Shown piece after piece: positions 5,899 to 6,617 of a stretch of 6,617 bases of DNA. A program made the position numbers and the translations under genes. The notes under the pieces were generated by a model that was not told where the DNA came from, did no database searches, and saw only the letters and a program-made list of their open reading frames with translations. The stretch's first letter is position 1. The number at the start of each line of letters is the position of its first letter. The stretch comes from JAZMZS01 sp045586105 (GTDB lineage: Bacteria > Bacillota > Clostridia > Oscillospirales > CAG-272). The DNA lies in contig JAZMZS010000241.1 in the NCBI GenBank assembly GCA_045586105.1, forward strand, positions 1-6,617. Direction: 5' to 3'.

Positions 5899-6617
5899 CG
5901 GATTTCCCAAAACAAGAAGGGTGAAGGTCCTCGGTAAGGAGATCTGTCTGAGAAACTATATATGTTCATCCGACGGTATCAACTATAAACCAAAGCCCGA
6001 ACAGATTAAGATGCAGTTAACCATCTGCCCTACCTCCTATTGTGAAGCGTCCTGTCCCTTTTGCATTGCAAAAAACACAAGGGAAAAGAAGCTTCTCGAC
6101 GTCAAAAAGCTGGAGGTATGCCTGAGACGGTTGCAGGAGGAGGAGCTTATAAGAGGTATATCCTTTACAGGCGGCGAGCCCTTCACAGACGTAGGGCTTC
6201 TAAACGAGATCATAAATATGATATTCGACATATTCGGGAAAAGCATGGAGATCTCGGTTACCACAAACGGCACCTATCTTCATAAGCTTCACGAGATCGA
6301 GATGCTGTCCTACCTTGATGCACTTCATATAAGCCGCCATCATTATGATGACTCTGTCAACGCCGGATTGTTCGGTGTGCCGGTACCCACCAAAGCCCAA
6401 CTCAGCGATATTCTTCATTCGGTGAGCTACAGAGACCTGTTCGTTCTGAACTGTATGCTGTTGAAGGATCATATCGGCACAAAGGAGGACGTCCATACCT
6501 TTATGGACTTCGCCATAGAGGTCGGTGCCGCTAAGGTGGCGTTTATAACCTGTACGCCCGTTAACGCATATACAGAAAAGCAGAGAGTAGACTATACCGA
6601 GGTGCTTCGCAAGGACG
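5867..6617 (+). CDS. Radical SAM enzyme (3' end beyond window)
   Basis: The first 250 codons of a radical SAM protein, still open at the window edge. Cys59-x3-Cys63-x2-Cys66 (YCEASCPFCIAKN) is the motif that binds the 4Fe-4S cluster used to cleave S-adenosylmethionine. GGEP at 102-105 (ISFTGGEP) is the SAM-binding motif, and VTTNG (131-135) is a further core strand. The strand order fits the MoaA/PqqE/NifB-like side of the superfamily. Any C-terminal SPASM or twitch domain would lie outside the window, so the subclass is undecided. The ATG at 5867 is the first start after an in-frame TGA at 5858-5860 and has GGAGG upstream; it gives an N-terminus with Cys7-x2-Cys10 and a 32-bp overlap with gene 5. 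A GTG at 5921 would remove this and start at VKVLGKEICL. Likely substrates are peptides or proteins encoded nearby; this is inference. Confidence 0.85.
   Translation, partial: MQNTSSCLSCNGFPKTRRVKVLGKEICLRNYICSSDGINYKPKPEQIKMQLTICPTSYCEASCPFCIAKNTREKKLLDVKKLEVCLRRLQEEELIRGISFTGGEPFTDVGLLNEIINMIFDIFGKSMEISVTTNGTYLHKLHEIEMLSYLDALHISRHHYDDSVNAGLFGVPVPTKAQLSDILHSVSYRDLFVLNCMLLKDHIGTKEDVHTFMDFAIEVGAAKVAFITCTPVNAYTEKQRVDYTEVLRKD

Noticed and set aside
6061..6285. Short plus-strand open frame inside the radical SAM gene
   Set aside because: It is out of frame with the CX3CX2C and GGEP motifs, is very rich in basic residues, and is a shadow of the real gene.

Overview
The window looks like a chromosomal segment of an anaerobic Gram-positive gut or rumen bacterium, most likely a Clostridia/Ruminococcus-type member of the Bacillota. 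This is inferred from gene style, not from any marker gene: base composition is moderate by eye, ATA and AGA codons are frequent, Shine-Dalgarno sites are purine-rich, a BspA-type leucine-rich repeat protein is present, and genes are packed tightly. There is no rRNA, tRNA, CRISPR array, transposase or integrase in view.

Layout. Positions 1-136 are the only real intergenic space. They hold a good forward promoter (TTGCAA, 17 bp, TAGAAT with an extended -10 TG) and a perfect 7-bp inverted repeat over the -10 and predicted start point that looks like an operator. A possible divergent gene starts on the minus strand at position 32. From 137 onward everything reads forward, in what looks like one transcription unit of six genes: (1) an SGNH/GDSL-type hydrolase, 137-835; (2) a CASTOR/POLLUX-like ion channel with two membrane segments and tandem RCK/TrkA-N-like domains, 832-2943, overlapping gene 1 by 4 bp; (3) a lipoprotein with a gluzincin-like HExxH zinc-protease signature, 2945-4561; (4) a small orphan protein ending in Cys-Arg-Cys-Cys, about 4617-4901; (5) a cytosolic protein with N-terminal BspA-type leucine-rich repeats and an unrecognised C-terminal part, 4903-5898; (6) a radical SAM enzyme with CX3CX2C and GGEP motifs, starting inside gene 5 at about 5867 and cut by the window edge.

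How they may work together is inference. Genes 1-3 are coupled (4-bp overlap, then a 1-bp gap) and combine a soluble hydrolase, a ligand-gated-type channel and a surface-anchored metallopeptidase, which suggests an envelope or stress function. Genes 4-6 are also coupled (1-bp gap, then a 32-bp overlap) and combine a small Cys-ended protein, a repeat protein and a radical SAM enzyme. That resembles a peptide-modification cassette but does not match a named RiPP class I can recognise. No terminator is visible between the two halves. Gene 4 differs in codon use from its neighbours (5 of 9 leucines are TTA, a codon nearly avoided in gene 2), so the second half may have a separate history.
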